DNA of 64,000 nucleotides, from positions 62,001-126,000 of the forward strand of contig CXTY01000036.1 in NCBI GenBank assembly GCA_001404055.1, written 5' to 3'. The DNA is from Roseibium album. GTDB taxonomy: Bacteria > Pseudomonadota > Alphaproteobacteria > Rhizobiales > Stappiaceae. The position numbers and the translations under genes were made by a program. The notes beneath the pieces were generated by a model. It worked only from the letters and a program-made list of their open reading frames with translations. It was not told the origin of the DNA and made no database searches. Below, piece by piece: positions 1-8,890 of the stretch; the stretch's first letter is position 1; every line of letters starts with the position of its first letter.

Positions 1-2
1 AC

Positions 3-572
3 CAGCCTTACAGCTATTCAAAGACACTGGCTGAAAAGGTAGCCTGGAAAATCGCTAAGGAGCAGGATCAGTTCACGCTGGTCACAGTCAATCCTTCCCT
101 TGTCATCGGACCGGCACTTGCGAACGAACCGACGTCAGAAAGCTTCAAAATTGTTCGCCAGATGGGTGACGGCACCATGAAACAGGGTGCACCGAAACTT
201 GGCATCGGTGCAGTTGACGTCCGTGATCTCGCCCAGGCACATGTTGCTGCCGGATTTACGCCCGAAGCAGAAGGCCGACACATCGTTTCTGGTCACAACA
301 CCAACATATTGGAACTCGGCAAGGCGCTCATCAAAAAATACGGCCACACACACCCTGTGCCGCGTAATTCTCTGCCGAAATGGGTTGTCTGGCTGGTTGG
401 TCCGGTCATGGGTGACATTTCACGAAAGTTCGTCAGCAGAAACGTGGATGTGAAATGGCGGGCGGACAATTCCAAGAGCAAACGTGCGCTCGGTGTAACC
501 TATCGGCCAATGCAAGAGTCCATGGAGGACATGTTCCAGCAGATGATCGACGCCAACACGTTCAAGAAATAG
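3..572 (+). CDS. NAD-dependent epimerase/dehydratase (DFR-like extended SDR), C-terminal part
   Basis: The gene starts before the window; about 189 C-terminal residues are present. The first residues contain the extended-SDR active-site motif YxxxK (Tyr3 and Lys7 of the fragment), followed by AEKVAW, as in dihydroflavonol-4-reductase-like reductases. The run NPSLVIGPAL and the later DVRDLAQAHVAA segment are also typical of that family, as is GRHIVSGHN. The Rossmann nucleotide-binding half is missing only because of the window edge. Family members reduce a carbonyl with NAD(P)H; the substrate cannot be told. It stands alone, convergent with the next gene. Confidence 0.85.
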   Translation, partial: QPYSYSKTLAEKVAWKIAKEQDQFTLVTVNPSLVIGPALANEPTSESFKIVRQMGDGTMKQGAPKLGIGAVDVRDLAQAHVAAGFTPEAEGRHIVSGHNTNILELGKALIKKYGHTHPVPRNSLPKWVVWLVGPVMGDISRKFVSRNVDVKWRADNSKSKRALGVTYRPMQESMEDMFQQMIDANTFKK

Positions 573-607
573 TCGCCCATCACGGCCTGCCCACTCGGAA
601 TGGAAAA

Positions 608-643
608 CGGGGCAACTCACAATGAAGCGCCCCGCATTCTTTT
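608..643. terminator. possible bidirectional terminator between convergent genes
   Basis: A 6-bp stem (CGGGGC at 608-613, GCCCCG at 629-634) with a 15-nt loop is followed by a T-rich stretch on the plus strand and preceded by an A run on the left. It lies between the end of the reductase gene and the end of the oppositely oriented binding-protein gene. The stem is short, so this is moderate evidence only. Confidence 0.4.
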
Positions 644-671
644 CAGTTCAATCGCAACTTGTTCAGCTCAA

Positions 672-1808
672 TTACATCTTGCACTCAGCCGCATAAGCAT
701 CCGAGTGGCCGGTCAGTGCTGTGGCAATGATCTTGTTGGTGAAGACGTCACCTTCCTTGATCACCTCGCGGACATAAATGTCCTGCACTGGATGGTGGTT
801 CGGGCCAAAGGCAAAATCGCCACGCGTTGACGAGAACTCTGCCGCTTTCAGGGCAGCGCGGAACGCATCCGCATCGTTCACATCCGCCTTGCCCAAGGCA
901 GACAAAAGCAGGTTGGCCGTGTCGAAGCCCTGTGATGCATAAAGTGACGGTAGGCGGCCATATTCGGCCTGGAAACTTTCAACGAAGGCCTTGTTGGTCT
1001 CGTTGTCGATATCCTTGTTCCACTGACTGGTGTTCTTCACACCAAGAGCCGCATCGCCAACAGCCTGCAGAATACCCTGATCAAATGAGAATGCAGGGCC
1101 GACGACCGGAAGATCGATACCGCTGTCTGCATATTGCTTCAGGAAGGAAATCCCCATGCCACCAGGCAGGAAGAAGAAGACACTGTCTGCGCCTGATGCA
1201 CGGATTTGTGCAAGTTCCGCAGCATAATCAGTCTGGCCGAGCTTGGTGAAGATCTCACCAGCCAGATCACCGCCATAAAAGCGTTTGTAGCCTGTCAGAG
1301 CGTCTTTTCCGGCGGGATAGTTCGGCGCCAGAATGAAGCTGTTCTTGTAACCGGTTTCCTTGGCATAGGCGCCGGCTGCCTCGTGCAGATTGTCGTTCTG
1401 CCAGGCGACGTTGAAATAGTTCGGATGACAGCCCTTGCCGGCAAGAGCCGACGGCCCGGCATTCGGCGACAGGTAGAATTTGCCCTGAGCGGTCACGGAT
1501 GGAACCACCGCCATGGCGAGGTTGGACCAGATGATACCGGTCAAGACGTCAACTTTTTCCGACTGAACCAATTTGTCAGCCAGCTGTACGGCAATATCCG
1601 GCTTCCGCTGGTCATCTTCAATGATGACTTCGAGATCCTTGTTGCCCGACTGTTTCACGGCAAGCATGAAACCATCGCGCACATCGATACCAAGGCCGGC
1701 GCCACCACCGGACAGCGTTGTAATCATCCCGACCTTGACCGGCTCGGCTATTGCGGCTCCGGACAAAATAGCCAGCACGCTTGCTGCTGCAGCAAGTCTT
1801 TTCAACAT
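672..1808 (-). CDS. branched-chain amino acid-type ABC transporter substrate-binding protein (orphan)
   Basis: About 378 residues of a type-1 periplasmic binding protein of the Leu/Ile/Val (Peripla_BP_6) family. An N-terminal signal peptide (MLKRLAAAASVLAILSGAAIA) is followed by PVKVGMITTLSGGGAGLGIDVRDGF, the characteristic first strand and ligand loop. I chose the ATG at 1808 because GAGGGG lies 8 nt upstream; the ATG five codons earlier has no ribosome site. No permease or ATPase genes are adjacent, so it must share a transporter encoded elsewhere or act in sensing. It follows kynA on the same strand after about 160 bp, so an aromatic or amino-acid ligand is conceivable but unproven. Confidence 0.85.
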   Translation of the reverse strand: MLKRLAAAASVLAILSGAAIAEPVKVGMITTLSGGGAGLGIDVRDGFMLAVKQSGNKDLEVIIEDDQRKPDIAVQLADKLVQSEKVDVLTGIIWSNLAMAVVPSVTAQGKFYLSPNAGPSALAGKGCHPNYFNVAWQNDNLHEAAGAYAKETGYKNSFILAPNYPAGKDALTGYKRFYGGDLAGEIFTKLGQTDYAAELAQIRASGADSVFFFLPGGMGISFLKQYADSGIDLPVVGPAFSFDQGILQAVGDAALGVKNTSQWNKDIDNETNKAFVESFQAEYGRLPSLYASQGFDTANLLLSALGKADVNDADAFRAALKAAEFSSTRGDFAFGPNHHPVQDIYVREVIKEGDVFTNKIIATALTGHSDAYAAECKM

Positions 1809-1966
1809 ATGAAATCCCCTCATTTAAGACAATTCGGGCTCTCTGATGAAGCCCGTTAGCTGACACTCTATCGACAGTTTCGTCGATGGGAAACCTGCAA
1901 TTGACTGAATGGTAAAATCTGTATCTGTCGGTTTTCAACTTGAAAGACGGAAATGAAGACCGCAGC

Positions 1967-2821
1967 TTAAAGCGTCGTTCTGACGCGCCAGAGTTCGGGG
2001 AACAGTTCAATTTCAAGCATGCGCTTCAGGTAGGACACGCCACCTGTACCGCCAGTCCCTCGTTTGAAGCCAATCACGCGTTCAACGGTCGTGACGTGGT
2101 TGAACCGCCAGCGCCGGAAATAGTCCTCCAGGTCGACAAGTTTCTCCCCAACTTCATAAAGCGCCCAGTGTGCTGAAGGATCTCGATAGACCTTCTGCCA
2201 CATTTCGGTGATTTCAGGTATTTCCCGATGCGGTTCCGACGAAGGCTGATTGATGACGTCATCTGGCACTTCCAAACCCTGCCTGCGCGCGAATGCGAGC
2301 ACCACATGGTACAAGCTGGGCTGGGAAAGCTCCTCATTCAAAAGTGCAAGGTTCTGTGGTTCATGCTCGTGAGGCTTGACCATCGCCACATTGCGATTGC
2401 CCAGGGCGAATTCGATTAGCCGGTATTGCAGCGATTGAAACCCGGACGACATGCCAAGAGCGTCCCGAAACTGGGTATAGTCGCTCGGCGTCATGGTGCG
2501 CAGAACATCCCAGGCAGAATTGAGCTGCTCCATGATACGGCTGACCCGGGCAAGCAGTTTCATTGCTTCCGGCAATCGATCTTGAGCAATGGCGCTTCGT
2601 GCAGAATTCAGTTCATGAAGCATGAGCTTCATCCACAGCTCGGACGTTTGATGCTGGATGATGAACAGGAGCTCGTCAGGGGCATCAGACAAAGGAGCCT
2701 GAGCGCTGAGGATACTGGAGAGGTCCAGATAGTCCCCATAAGACATCTTGTCTGCAAACGCAGTTTCAGCGCCTTCCTTTTCCGGATTATAGGCACCGGA
2801 TGGCTTTCGGATCTCGGCCAC
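1967..2821 (-). CDS. kynA: tryptophan 2,3-dioxygenase
   Basis: A haem enzyme opening the indole ring of L-tryptophan to N-formylkynurenine, the first step of the kynurenine pathway. The 284-residue length fits bacterial TDOs. Family motifs are all present: MSYGDYL, FIIQHQTSELWMKL with the active-site His at about residue 57, YTQFR, SGFQSLQYR, and FNHVTTVERVIG with the proximal haem-ligand His at about 242, then the GTGGTGGVSYLK substrate loop. A GTG start at 2821 is preferred because GGGGAG sits a few bases upstream; the ATG at 2860 lacks a ribosome site. No other kynurenine-pathway gene is nearby, so the route must continue elsewhere. Confidence 0.95.
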   Translation of the reverse strand: MAEIRKPSGAYNPEKEGAETAFADKMSYGDYLDLSSILSAQAPLSDAPDELLFIIQHQTSELWMKLMLHELNSARSAIAQDRLPEAMKLLARVSRIMEQLNSAWDVLRTMTPSDYTQFRDALGMSSGFQSLQYRLIEFALGNRNVAMVKPHEHEPQNLALLNEELSQPSLYHVVLAFARRQGLEVPDDVINQPSSEPHREIPEITEMWQKVYRDPSAHWALYEVGEKLVDLEDYFRRWRFNHVTTVERVIGFKRGTGGTGGVSYLKRMLEIELFPELWRVRTTL

Positions 2822-2993
2822 ACACTCTCCCCTTGTTTCCTTACGGATTCTCTGCAGCATCTATAGCGCTGAAAAACCCGACTTGGATAGGTGGGACATG
2901 TGGGCTCGGACAATATCGGACCACGATCGAAGGCAAGTTCAGAACATACTTCGTCAGTTGACCTAAAAACTAGGGTCAAACTGCTCCGGAACC

Positions 2994-4082
2994 TTAACTT
3001 CCGGTTGCCCTCAAGATAGCCTCGGCTGAAAAATCGTAATGACTGCGCGCGGTTTCAGTTTTGCAGAACGCATTGAAATCAACTTTGTCCCAATCTCGAT
3101 CTCCGAGACTGTGAAGGTATGTTTCAACATTCACCGGGCTGATCGGTGACATCTTGAATAGAACATCAACAAACACCTCACCTTCGGAACTCTTGAAAAA
3201 ATGATCCCGCAACATGACGATCGCCCATGCACCTGCAAAAAAGTGGCCGCCATGGGTCATTGTCATCTTGCTTTCTTGAACCGCTTCCATGCCGCGTTTT
3301 GACCAATTCAATCCGGCGAACAGAACATCTTTTCCAGGCTCGAGACCGGCTTCCTCAACGGCCTTCCGAGCACCCAAGGCAATCTCGTCATTCGCCCCCC
3401 AAATGACATCGACCCGGGTACGGTCAAGCACATTTTTCGTGCGCGCATAAGCGATGTCCTCACTCCAGTTCACCGGAATTTCATGAACCAGGGTGACATC
3501 ACGATTATCGGCAACGGCGCGTTCCATGCCCAATTCTCTTTGGAGCCCAGCAGGCGTGTTGGTGTCACCGGTCAACGCAAGCAATCTGATTTCCTGCCGC
3601 TCGGGATTGAGTGCACGGGCTTTTGTGAAAAGTGATTGCGCCATTTCATAGCCGGCAGTCTCATTGTCCGGAATAATGGACGCGATAATTCCACTCAGAT
3701 CGAAGTCCCGACTTTCCAGAATGCTCTTTTGTTTCGGCGTCAGATTGTTGAGAAGAAAAAGAACCTTGCTCGGCTTGCCGGCCATCAGTTGCATGAGCCT
3801 GGCAGCGGCCTGATTTTCGTTCACCAGGATAAAATAGTCTGGAAGGTCACCATGTTCCAGGCGCTGCTGCAGCAGCTCTTCCATGGCATAAGGTTTCCGG
3901 TTTGCATTCAGGATTGCAAGATCAACATTGAGATCAGCTGCCGCAGCCGACATTGTACTGGAAACCTCACCCCAGAACCCGCTCTCTCCACCCGGATTGA
4001 TAAAAGTGACGCGAAAATCCGCAGCTTGTACGGCACCGGCAAAAATCATTACAAGCCATATACTTAGCAACCGAGATACCAT
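2994..4082 (-). CDS. sugar-type ABC transporter substrate-binding protein (orphan)
   Basis: A 362-residue secreted protein. The signal peptide MVSRLLSIWLVMIFAGAVQA precedes a mature start ADFRVTFINPGGESGFWGEV, which resembles the first beta strand of type-1 periplasmic binding proteins for sugars. Later pieces (LALTGDTNTPAGLQRELGMERAV, VDVIWGANDEIALGARKAVEEAG, VLFAGLNWSKRGMEAVQ) match the second lobe of that fold. AGGA lies 6 nt before the ATG. There are no transporter partners nearby; the divergent neighbour across a 391-bp gap encodes another binding protein. Such orphans often feed chemoreceptors or sensor kinases, so the ligand and role are open. Confidence 0.75.
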   Translation of the reverse strand: MVSRLLSIWLVMIFAGAVQAADFRVTFINPGGESGFWGEVSSTMSAAAADLNVDLAILNANRKPYAMEELLQQRLEHGDLPDYFILVNENQAAARLMQLMAGKPSKVLFLLNNLTPKQKSILESRDFDLSGIIASIIPDNETAGYEMAQSLFTKARALNPERQEIRLLALTGDTNTPAGLQRELGMERAVADNRDVTLVHEIPVNWSEDIAYARTKNVLDRTRVDVIWGANDEIALGARKAVEEAGLEPGKDVLFAGLNWSKRGMEAVQESKMTMTHGGHFFAGAWAIVMLRDHFFKSSEGEVFVDVLFKMSPISPVNVETYLHSLGDRDWDKVDFNAFCKTETARSHYDFSAEAILRATGS

Positions 4083-4473
4083 TATATTCCTATTACTTTC
4101 GCTAAAAGGAAGTCGCTTTGCCCCTGAAGCGTCCTTTGAAATCCATCCAGACGCATATTAGCCCTAACAAAGATCACGTGCAGAAACGGTGCTGACTTAC
4201 GCACAAAAATTCACATTTGTGGATGACTAAGTCACCTCTAGTTAAGTTCATATGGTTTCGATATTGCCTTCACATTTCGCTGAATTTTTAAGGAAATTGA
4301 TCGCCTGTCGTCATCTAGCACCACGAATTCACCCATCTTCGTTTCAAGAATGATAGTGAACGGCTCTTGCGATTTTCATCAACATCGCAATTTACAAGAA
4401 ACCAATTCTCTTAATTCCCAAATATGGTAACTTAAAAATTCGGTTTACTTGCTTCAGAGCGGAGGAAATTGAA
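4083..4473. other. 391-bp divergent intergenic region, AT-rich
   Basis: No convincing gene, hairpin or repeat was seen. It is visibly more AT-rich than the flanking genes and must contain the promoters of the two divergently transcribed binding-protein genes. I could not place a -35/-10 pair with confidence. Confidence 0.5.
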
Positions 4474-5352
4474 ATGACTGGCAAAAGCAACAATGCAACT
4501 CAAGTATTAGTAGCAATATTCGCTTCACTCAACTTATTCATCTCAAGTTCCTTTGCTTTTGAAGTCCTCACCCTGAAACCTTATGGCTACGCCAATAGCC
4601 CTTACGAATATCTTGAGGTCCTACTCACAAAATCGCTGGATAAGGCGGGCGTATCTGCAAATATTGTGCGGTCTGACACGGACTTTTCCAGAGACCGGTT
4701 GCTGCAGGAATTGATCAGCGGTGAAAACGTTCACGTCATGGCACATGCACCAAAATCGGACTGGGAAAAAAATCTCCTGACAATCCGCATCCCTCTGCGA
4801 AAGGGCATCACGGGGTATCGACTGTTCCTGATAAACAAGCAAGATCAGGCTGCCCTTTCCAAGGTTACAACGCTCGAAGAGTTGAAAGCCTTCCCCACCG
4901 GATCCGGAGCGCAATGGTCAATGCGGCGCGTTTTGGAAGATGCAGGATTCCAGGTTGTCACGACCAGTGACGACACGACACTTTTCAATATGCTCGCCGC
5001 ACGACGTTTCCTGACCTTTGGCCGGGGCATTTACGAGGCCTATAATGAACATGGCAGATTATCGGCGGAGTATAAAAATCTCGCCGTTGAACAGGATCTG
5101 ACACTTTTCTTTCCGTTGCCCACCTACTTTTTTGTAAGCCCGGCGCACCCGGAGCTCGCGCAACACATAGAAACCGGGTTGAGACGGATGATAGAAGACG
5201 GTTCATTCGATGAACACTTCCTTTCCTATCATCAGGAAGATATTGACCGGGCGAAATTGGCAGACAGGAAGATTTTCAAGATACCTAATCCGAATTTGAG
5301 CAAAGACACCCCAATCAATGAGCCATTGTTGTGGTTTGATCCGGGGTCTTGA
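4474..5352 (+). CDS. periplasmic substrate-binding-domain protein (PBP type 2-like)
   Basis: A 292-residue exported protein with an N-terminal hydrophobic signal (VLVAIFASLNLFISSSFAFE). The body resembles type-2 periplasmic binding domains of the kind found in amino-acid binding proteins and sensor kinases: a start LTLKPYGYANSPYEYLEVLLTKSLDKAG, a middle TTLEELKAFPTGSGAQWSMRRVLEDAGFQV, then YFFVSPAHPELAQHIETGLRRMIEDGSFDEHF near the end. GGAGGAA precedes the ATG by 6 nt. No transporter or receptor genes adjoin it. The fold assignment is by pattern only; a sensory role is an inference. Confidence 0.6.
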   Translation: MTGKSNNATQVLVAIFASLNLFISSSFAFEVLTLKPYGYANSPYEYLEVLLTKSLDKAGVSANIVRSDTDFSRDRLLQELISGENVHVMAHAPKSDWEKNLLTIRIPLRKGITGYRLFLINKQDQAALSKVTTLEELKAFPTGSGAQWSMRRVLEDAGFQVVTTSDDTTLFNMLAARRFLTFGRGIYEAYNEHGRLSAEYKNLAVEQDLTLFFPLPTYFFVSPAHPELAQHIETGLRRMIEDGSFDEHFLSYHQEDIDRAKLADRKIFKIPNPNLSKDTPINEPLLWFDPGS

Positions 5353-5498
5353 GCTTCAAAAACGGACGAGTGACGGCAGCCAGTCAACCTCCAAAGTAGC
5401 CCTTTAAGAGCGCACCATATTAAAAACTCGTGGTGCAACACGCAGTTTTGTGAAAACGTATGAGCCGTTTTGAACCAACAGCTTTTACGGGTCACTAA

Positions 5499-8400
5499 AT
5501 GTCAATTCGCGCAAGCATTTACCATCTGACCCACTACCGCTACGACCGGCCGGTCACTTTGGGTCCACAGGTCATTCGCCTTCGTCCGGCACCGCACAGC
5601 AGGACCCGCGTTCTCTCCCATTCCCTGAAAGTCTCGCCAGGCGGTCATTTCGTCAATCACCAGCAGGACCCTTATGGCAACTGGCTGGCAAGGTTCGTCT
5701 TTCCCGAGCCCGTCCGTGAATTCAAGATCGAAGTGGATCTTGTGGCGGATATGACCGTCTACAATCCATTCGACTTCTTTGTCGAAGATAGCGCCGAAGA
5801 CTGGCCTTTCGACTATCCGGAGGAACTGCGCGAAGATCTTCAGATCTACAGGAAGGTGGAACCAGCAGGTCCTCATCTGACCTCATTTCTCGCTTCCGTG
5901 CCCAAGGATAAACTGCGGACGATTGATTTCATCGTTGCGCTGAATGCAAAGGTCTCCAACCACGTCGGTTATGTCATCCGGATGGAACCGGGTGTTCAAA
6001 CGCCCGAAGACACCTTTGAAATAGGAACCGGCTCTTGCCGCGACTCAAGCTGGCTTCTGGTGCAAGCCCTCCGCCACCTTGGTTTTGCGGCCCGCTTCGT
6101 CTCTGGTTACCTCATCCAGTTAAAACCCGATCTGGAAGCACTGGATGGGCCGTCCGGTACTGATCATGATTTTACCGACCTGCATGCGTGGGCGGAAGTT
6201 TTCCTTCCCGGCGCGGGTTGGGTCGGGCTTGACCCGACTTCAGGCCTGCTTGCAGGGGAAAGCCATATCCCCCTGGCCGCGACACCGCATTATTCCAATG
6301 CAGCACCCATCGTCGGCATGGCCAGCGATGCGGTCGTCGATTTTGCCTTCGACATGAAAGTGACGCGCGTTGCCGAGCATCCTCGCATTACCAAACCTTT
6401 TTCAAGCGATGCCTGGTCTGCGCTCAATACACTTGGCGAAGAGATCGACCGCCAGTTGGAACAAGACGACGTTCGTCTGACGATGGGCGGCGAACCAACC
6501 TTTGTCTCAATCGACGACTTCGAAGCTGATGAATGGAACACCGACGCGGTCGGTCCAACCAAACGCGACTTGGCTGACACGCTTATCCGCCGCCTGCGCG
6601 AGCGCTTTGCCCCAGGCGGGTTTCTCCATTATGGCCAGGGTAAGTGGTATCCGGGAGAGACCCTCCCCCGCTGGACCTATTCTCTTTACTGGCGCCGTGA
6701 CGACAAACCAATCTGGCAGGACCCTGCGTTGATCGCGTCCAAAAGCAAAAAGGGGGGCGCGACAGCGGAACAGGCAAAAGATCTTCTGGAGCAGATTGCT
6801 TCAAGGATCGATCTGGATACGGACTATGTTGTTCCGGCCTATGAGGATCCTGCGGTCTGGCTGGTGAAGGAAGCAAAGCTGCCGGCAAATGTCACGCCGG
6901 AAAATTCCGAACTGGAAGACGCAGAGGCCCGTGATCGTATTGCGCGCGTTTTTGACCGGGGCCTTAGCACCGCAGCGGGGTATGTGTTGCCAATTCAACG
7001 CTGGCAGGCAAAGGCCTCCGGCAATCGCTGGCGATCTGAGCGGTGGAACCTGCGCCGCGAGACGTTGTTCTTGGTACCGGGTGACAGCCCGGTGGGTTAC
7101 CGTCTGCCGTTGGAATCTCTCCCCCATGTCCCACCCGCCCAGTATCCGTATACAAATATAGCCGACCCGACCGTCCCCAGAGGCCCGCTTCCGGACTTCC
7201 CGGTGGAGCAATCTGCTGGCCCAAAGAAGGAGTCTGCTGGCCGTAAGCAGGAGATCGCCAGTTTCACGGCAAGCGAAACCCAGCAGCAAGACAGACAGGA
7301 ACAGGCGTTGCCCGACGGGGAGGAGGAAGATGACACGGTGCGGACCGCGATGGCCATTGAACCGCGGGATGGCCGGCTTTGCATATTCATGCCACCGCTC
7401 GAGGATGTTGAAGACTACCTGGAGCTGGTTTCGGCAGCAGAAGCCGCAGCGGCTGATCTGGGTCTACCGGTTCACGTCGAAGGTTACCCACCTCCGCCCG
7501 ATCCACGCATGAATGTCATCCGCGTTGCTCCGGATCCCGGGGTCCTCGAGGTCAATATTCACCCTGCAGGCCGCTGGAAAGACTGTGTTGCAATCACGGA
7601 AGGGGTCTATGAGGAAGCCCGCCAGACGCGTCTCGGCGCTGACAAATTCATGGTCGACGGCAAGCACACCGGAACGGGCGGCGGCAATCACGTGGTGGTT
7701 GGTGGCGCCACCCCGCTGGACAGTCCGTTTCTGCGGCGTCCGGATTTGCTCCGCAGTCTCATCTTGCAATGGCAGCGGCATCCGAGCCTGTCTTACCTCT
7801 TCTCCGGATTGTTCATAGGGCCAACGTCCCAGGCGCCACGCGTGGATGAAGCAAGGCACGATGGTCTATATGAGCTGGAAGTTGCGCTTTCCCAGATACA
7901 CAGCCCTGACCAGGGATCTCCGCCGTTCCCCTGGGTGGTGGACCGGCTGTTACGCAACATTCTGGTGGACGTCACAGGAAATACGCACCGCGCTGAAATT
8001 TGCATCGACAAGCTCTATTCTCCGGATGGCCCGACCGGCAGGCTCGGTCTGGTTGAGTTCCGCGGTTTTGAAATGCCCCCTGATCCACGCATGAGCCTGG
8101 CGCAGCAACTGCTGCTGAGGGCCATGATCGCTCGGTTCTGGCAACGTCCCCTGAAAGGTAATCTCACGCGGTGGGGCACAACGCTTCATGACCGCTTCAT
8201 GCTCCCGCATTTCGTCTGGGCTGACTTCAAGGAAGTATTGCAGGATCTGGATGAACATGGGTTTGCCATGCGCCCGGACTGGTTTGAGGCACAGACTGAG
8301 TTCCGCTTCCCGTTCTGCGGTGAAATTGAAGTGGATGGGGTCCATCTTGAACTCAGACAGGCACTCGAGCCCTGGCATGTGCTTGGCGAAGTCGGGGCGA

Positions 8401-8855
8401 TTGGCGGAACCGCCCGATACACCGACAGCTCGACCGAACGCCTGCAGGTAAAACTCAAGACCGGCGATCCAGAACGCTATACCGTCACCTGCAACAAGCG
8501 CCTGGTGCCCTTGCAGAAAACCGAAATGAATGGTGTTTCTGTTGCCGGTGTCCGCTATAAGGCCTGGAAGCCGGCAATGGCATTGCACCCAACCCACCCT
8601 GTTGACGCGCCGTTGACATTCGATATTTTCGACCGCTGGAGTGGCCGGGCTCTGGGCGGCTGCGTCTATCATGTGGCTCATCCTGGCGGACTGAGCTACG
8701 ATACGTTTCCGGTCAACAGCAACGAAGCCGAAGCGCGACGCCTTGCACGGTTTGTACCGCATGGACATACGCCTGGCCTATATGAACCCGCAATGGAACA
8801 CCCGCATCCTGAGTTTCCATTGACGCTGGATCTGCGGCGACCGCAAAATATCTGA
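5499..8855 (+). CDS. transglutaminase-like / DUF2126 two-part protein
   Basis: A large cytoplasmic protein of 1118 residues. The first ~300 residues form a bacterial transglutaminase-like domain with an N-terminal beta region and the triad Cys180 (GTGSCRD), His229 (DLHAWAEVF) and Asp245 (GLDPTSG). Residues from about 310 onward (LTMGGEPTFVSIDD, GKWYPGETLPRW, GRWKDCVAITEGVYEEARQ, TGTGGGNHVVVGG, EFRGFEMPPDPRMSLAQQLLLRA) match DUF2126, which has been linked to glutamine-synthetase-like COOH-NH2 ligases. A low-complexity Gln/Glu/Lys-rich linker lies near residues 570-610. The next two genes complete a known co-occurring set (ATP-grasp/alpha-E and a second transglutaminase), thought to make or trim peptide conjugates. 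Its substrate is unknown. Confidence 0.9.
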   Translation: MSIRASIYHLTHYRYDRPVTLGPQVIRLRPAPHSRTRVLSHSLKVSPGGHFVNHQQDPYGNWLARFVFPEPVREFKIEVDLVADMTVYNPFDFFVEDSAEDWPFDYPEELREDLQIYRKVEPAGPHLTSFLASVPKDKLRTIDFIVALNAKVSNHVGYVIRMEPGVQTPEDTFEIGTGSCRDSSWLLVQALRHLGFAARFVSGYLIQLKPDLEALDGPSGTDHDFTDLHAWAEVFLPGAGWVGLDPTSGLLAGESHIPLAATPHYSNAAPIVGMASDAVVDFAFDMKVTRVAEHPRITKPFSSDAWSALNTLGEEIDRQLEQDDVRLTMGGEPTFVSIDDFEADEWNTDAVGPTKRDLADTLIRRLRERFAPGGFLHYGQGKWYPGETLPRWTYSLYWRRDDKPIWQDPALIASKSKKGGATAEQAKDLLEQIASRIDLDTDYVVPAYEDPAVWLVKEAKLPANVTPENSELEDAEARDRIARVFDRGLSTAAGYVLPIQRWQAKASGNRWRSERWNLRRETLFLVPGDSPVGYRLPLESLPHVPPAQYPYTNIADPTVPRGPLPDFPVEQSAGPKKESAGRKQEIASFTASETQQQDRQEQALPDGEEEDDTVRTAMAIEPRDGRLCIFMPPLEDVEDYLELVSAAEAAAADLGLPVHVEGYPPPPDPRMNVIRVAPDPGVLEVNIHPAGRWKDCVAITEGVYEEARQTRLGADKFMVDGKHTGTGGGNHVVVGGATPLDSPFLRRPDLLRSLILQWQRHPSLSYLFSGLFIGPTSQAPRVDEARHDGLYELEVALSQIHSPDQGSPPFPWVVDRLLRNILVDVTGNTHRAEICIDKLYSPDGPTGRLGLVEFRGFEMPPDPRMSLAQQLLLRAMIARFWQRPLKGNLTRWGTTLHDRFMLPHFVWADFKEVLQDLDEHGFAMRPDWFEAQTEFRFPFCGEIEVDGVHLELRQALEPWHVLGEVGAIGGTARYTDSSTERLQVKLKTGDPERYTVTCNKRLVPLQKTEMNGVSVAGVRYKAWKPAMALHPTHPVDAPLTFDIFDRWSGRALGGCVYHVAHPGGLSYDTFPVNSNEAEARRLARFVPHGHTPGLYEPAMEHPHPEFPLTLDLRRPQNI

Positions 8856-8890
8856 TGGTGTGCAAGGTGAACTTCCTTGGGAAACAGTGA

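Noticed and set aside
1206..1859. 217-residue plus-strand open frame
   Set aside because: Lies wholly opposite the Liv-type binding-protein gene and has no family features or ribosome site; a shadow of GC-biased third positions.
7950..8768. 272-residue minus-strand open frame
   Set aside because: Antisense to the DUF2126 domain, with low-complexity shadow composition and no recognisable motif.
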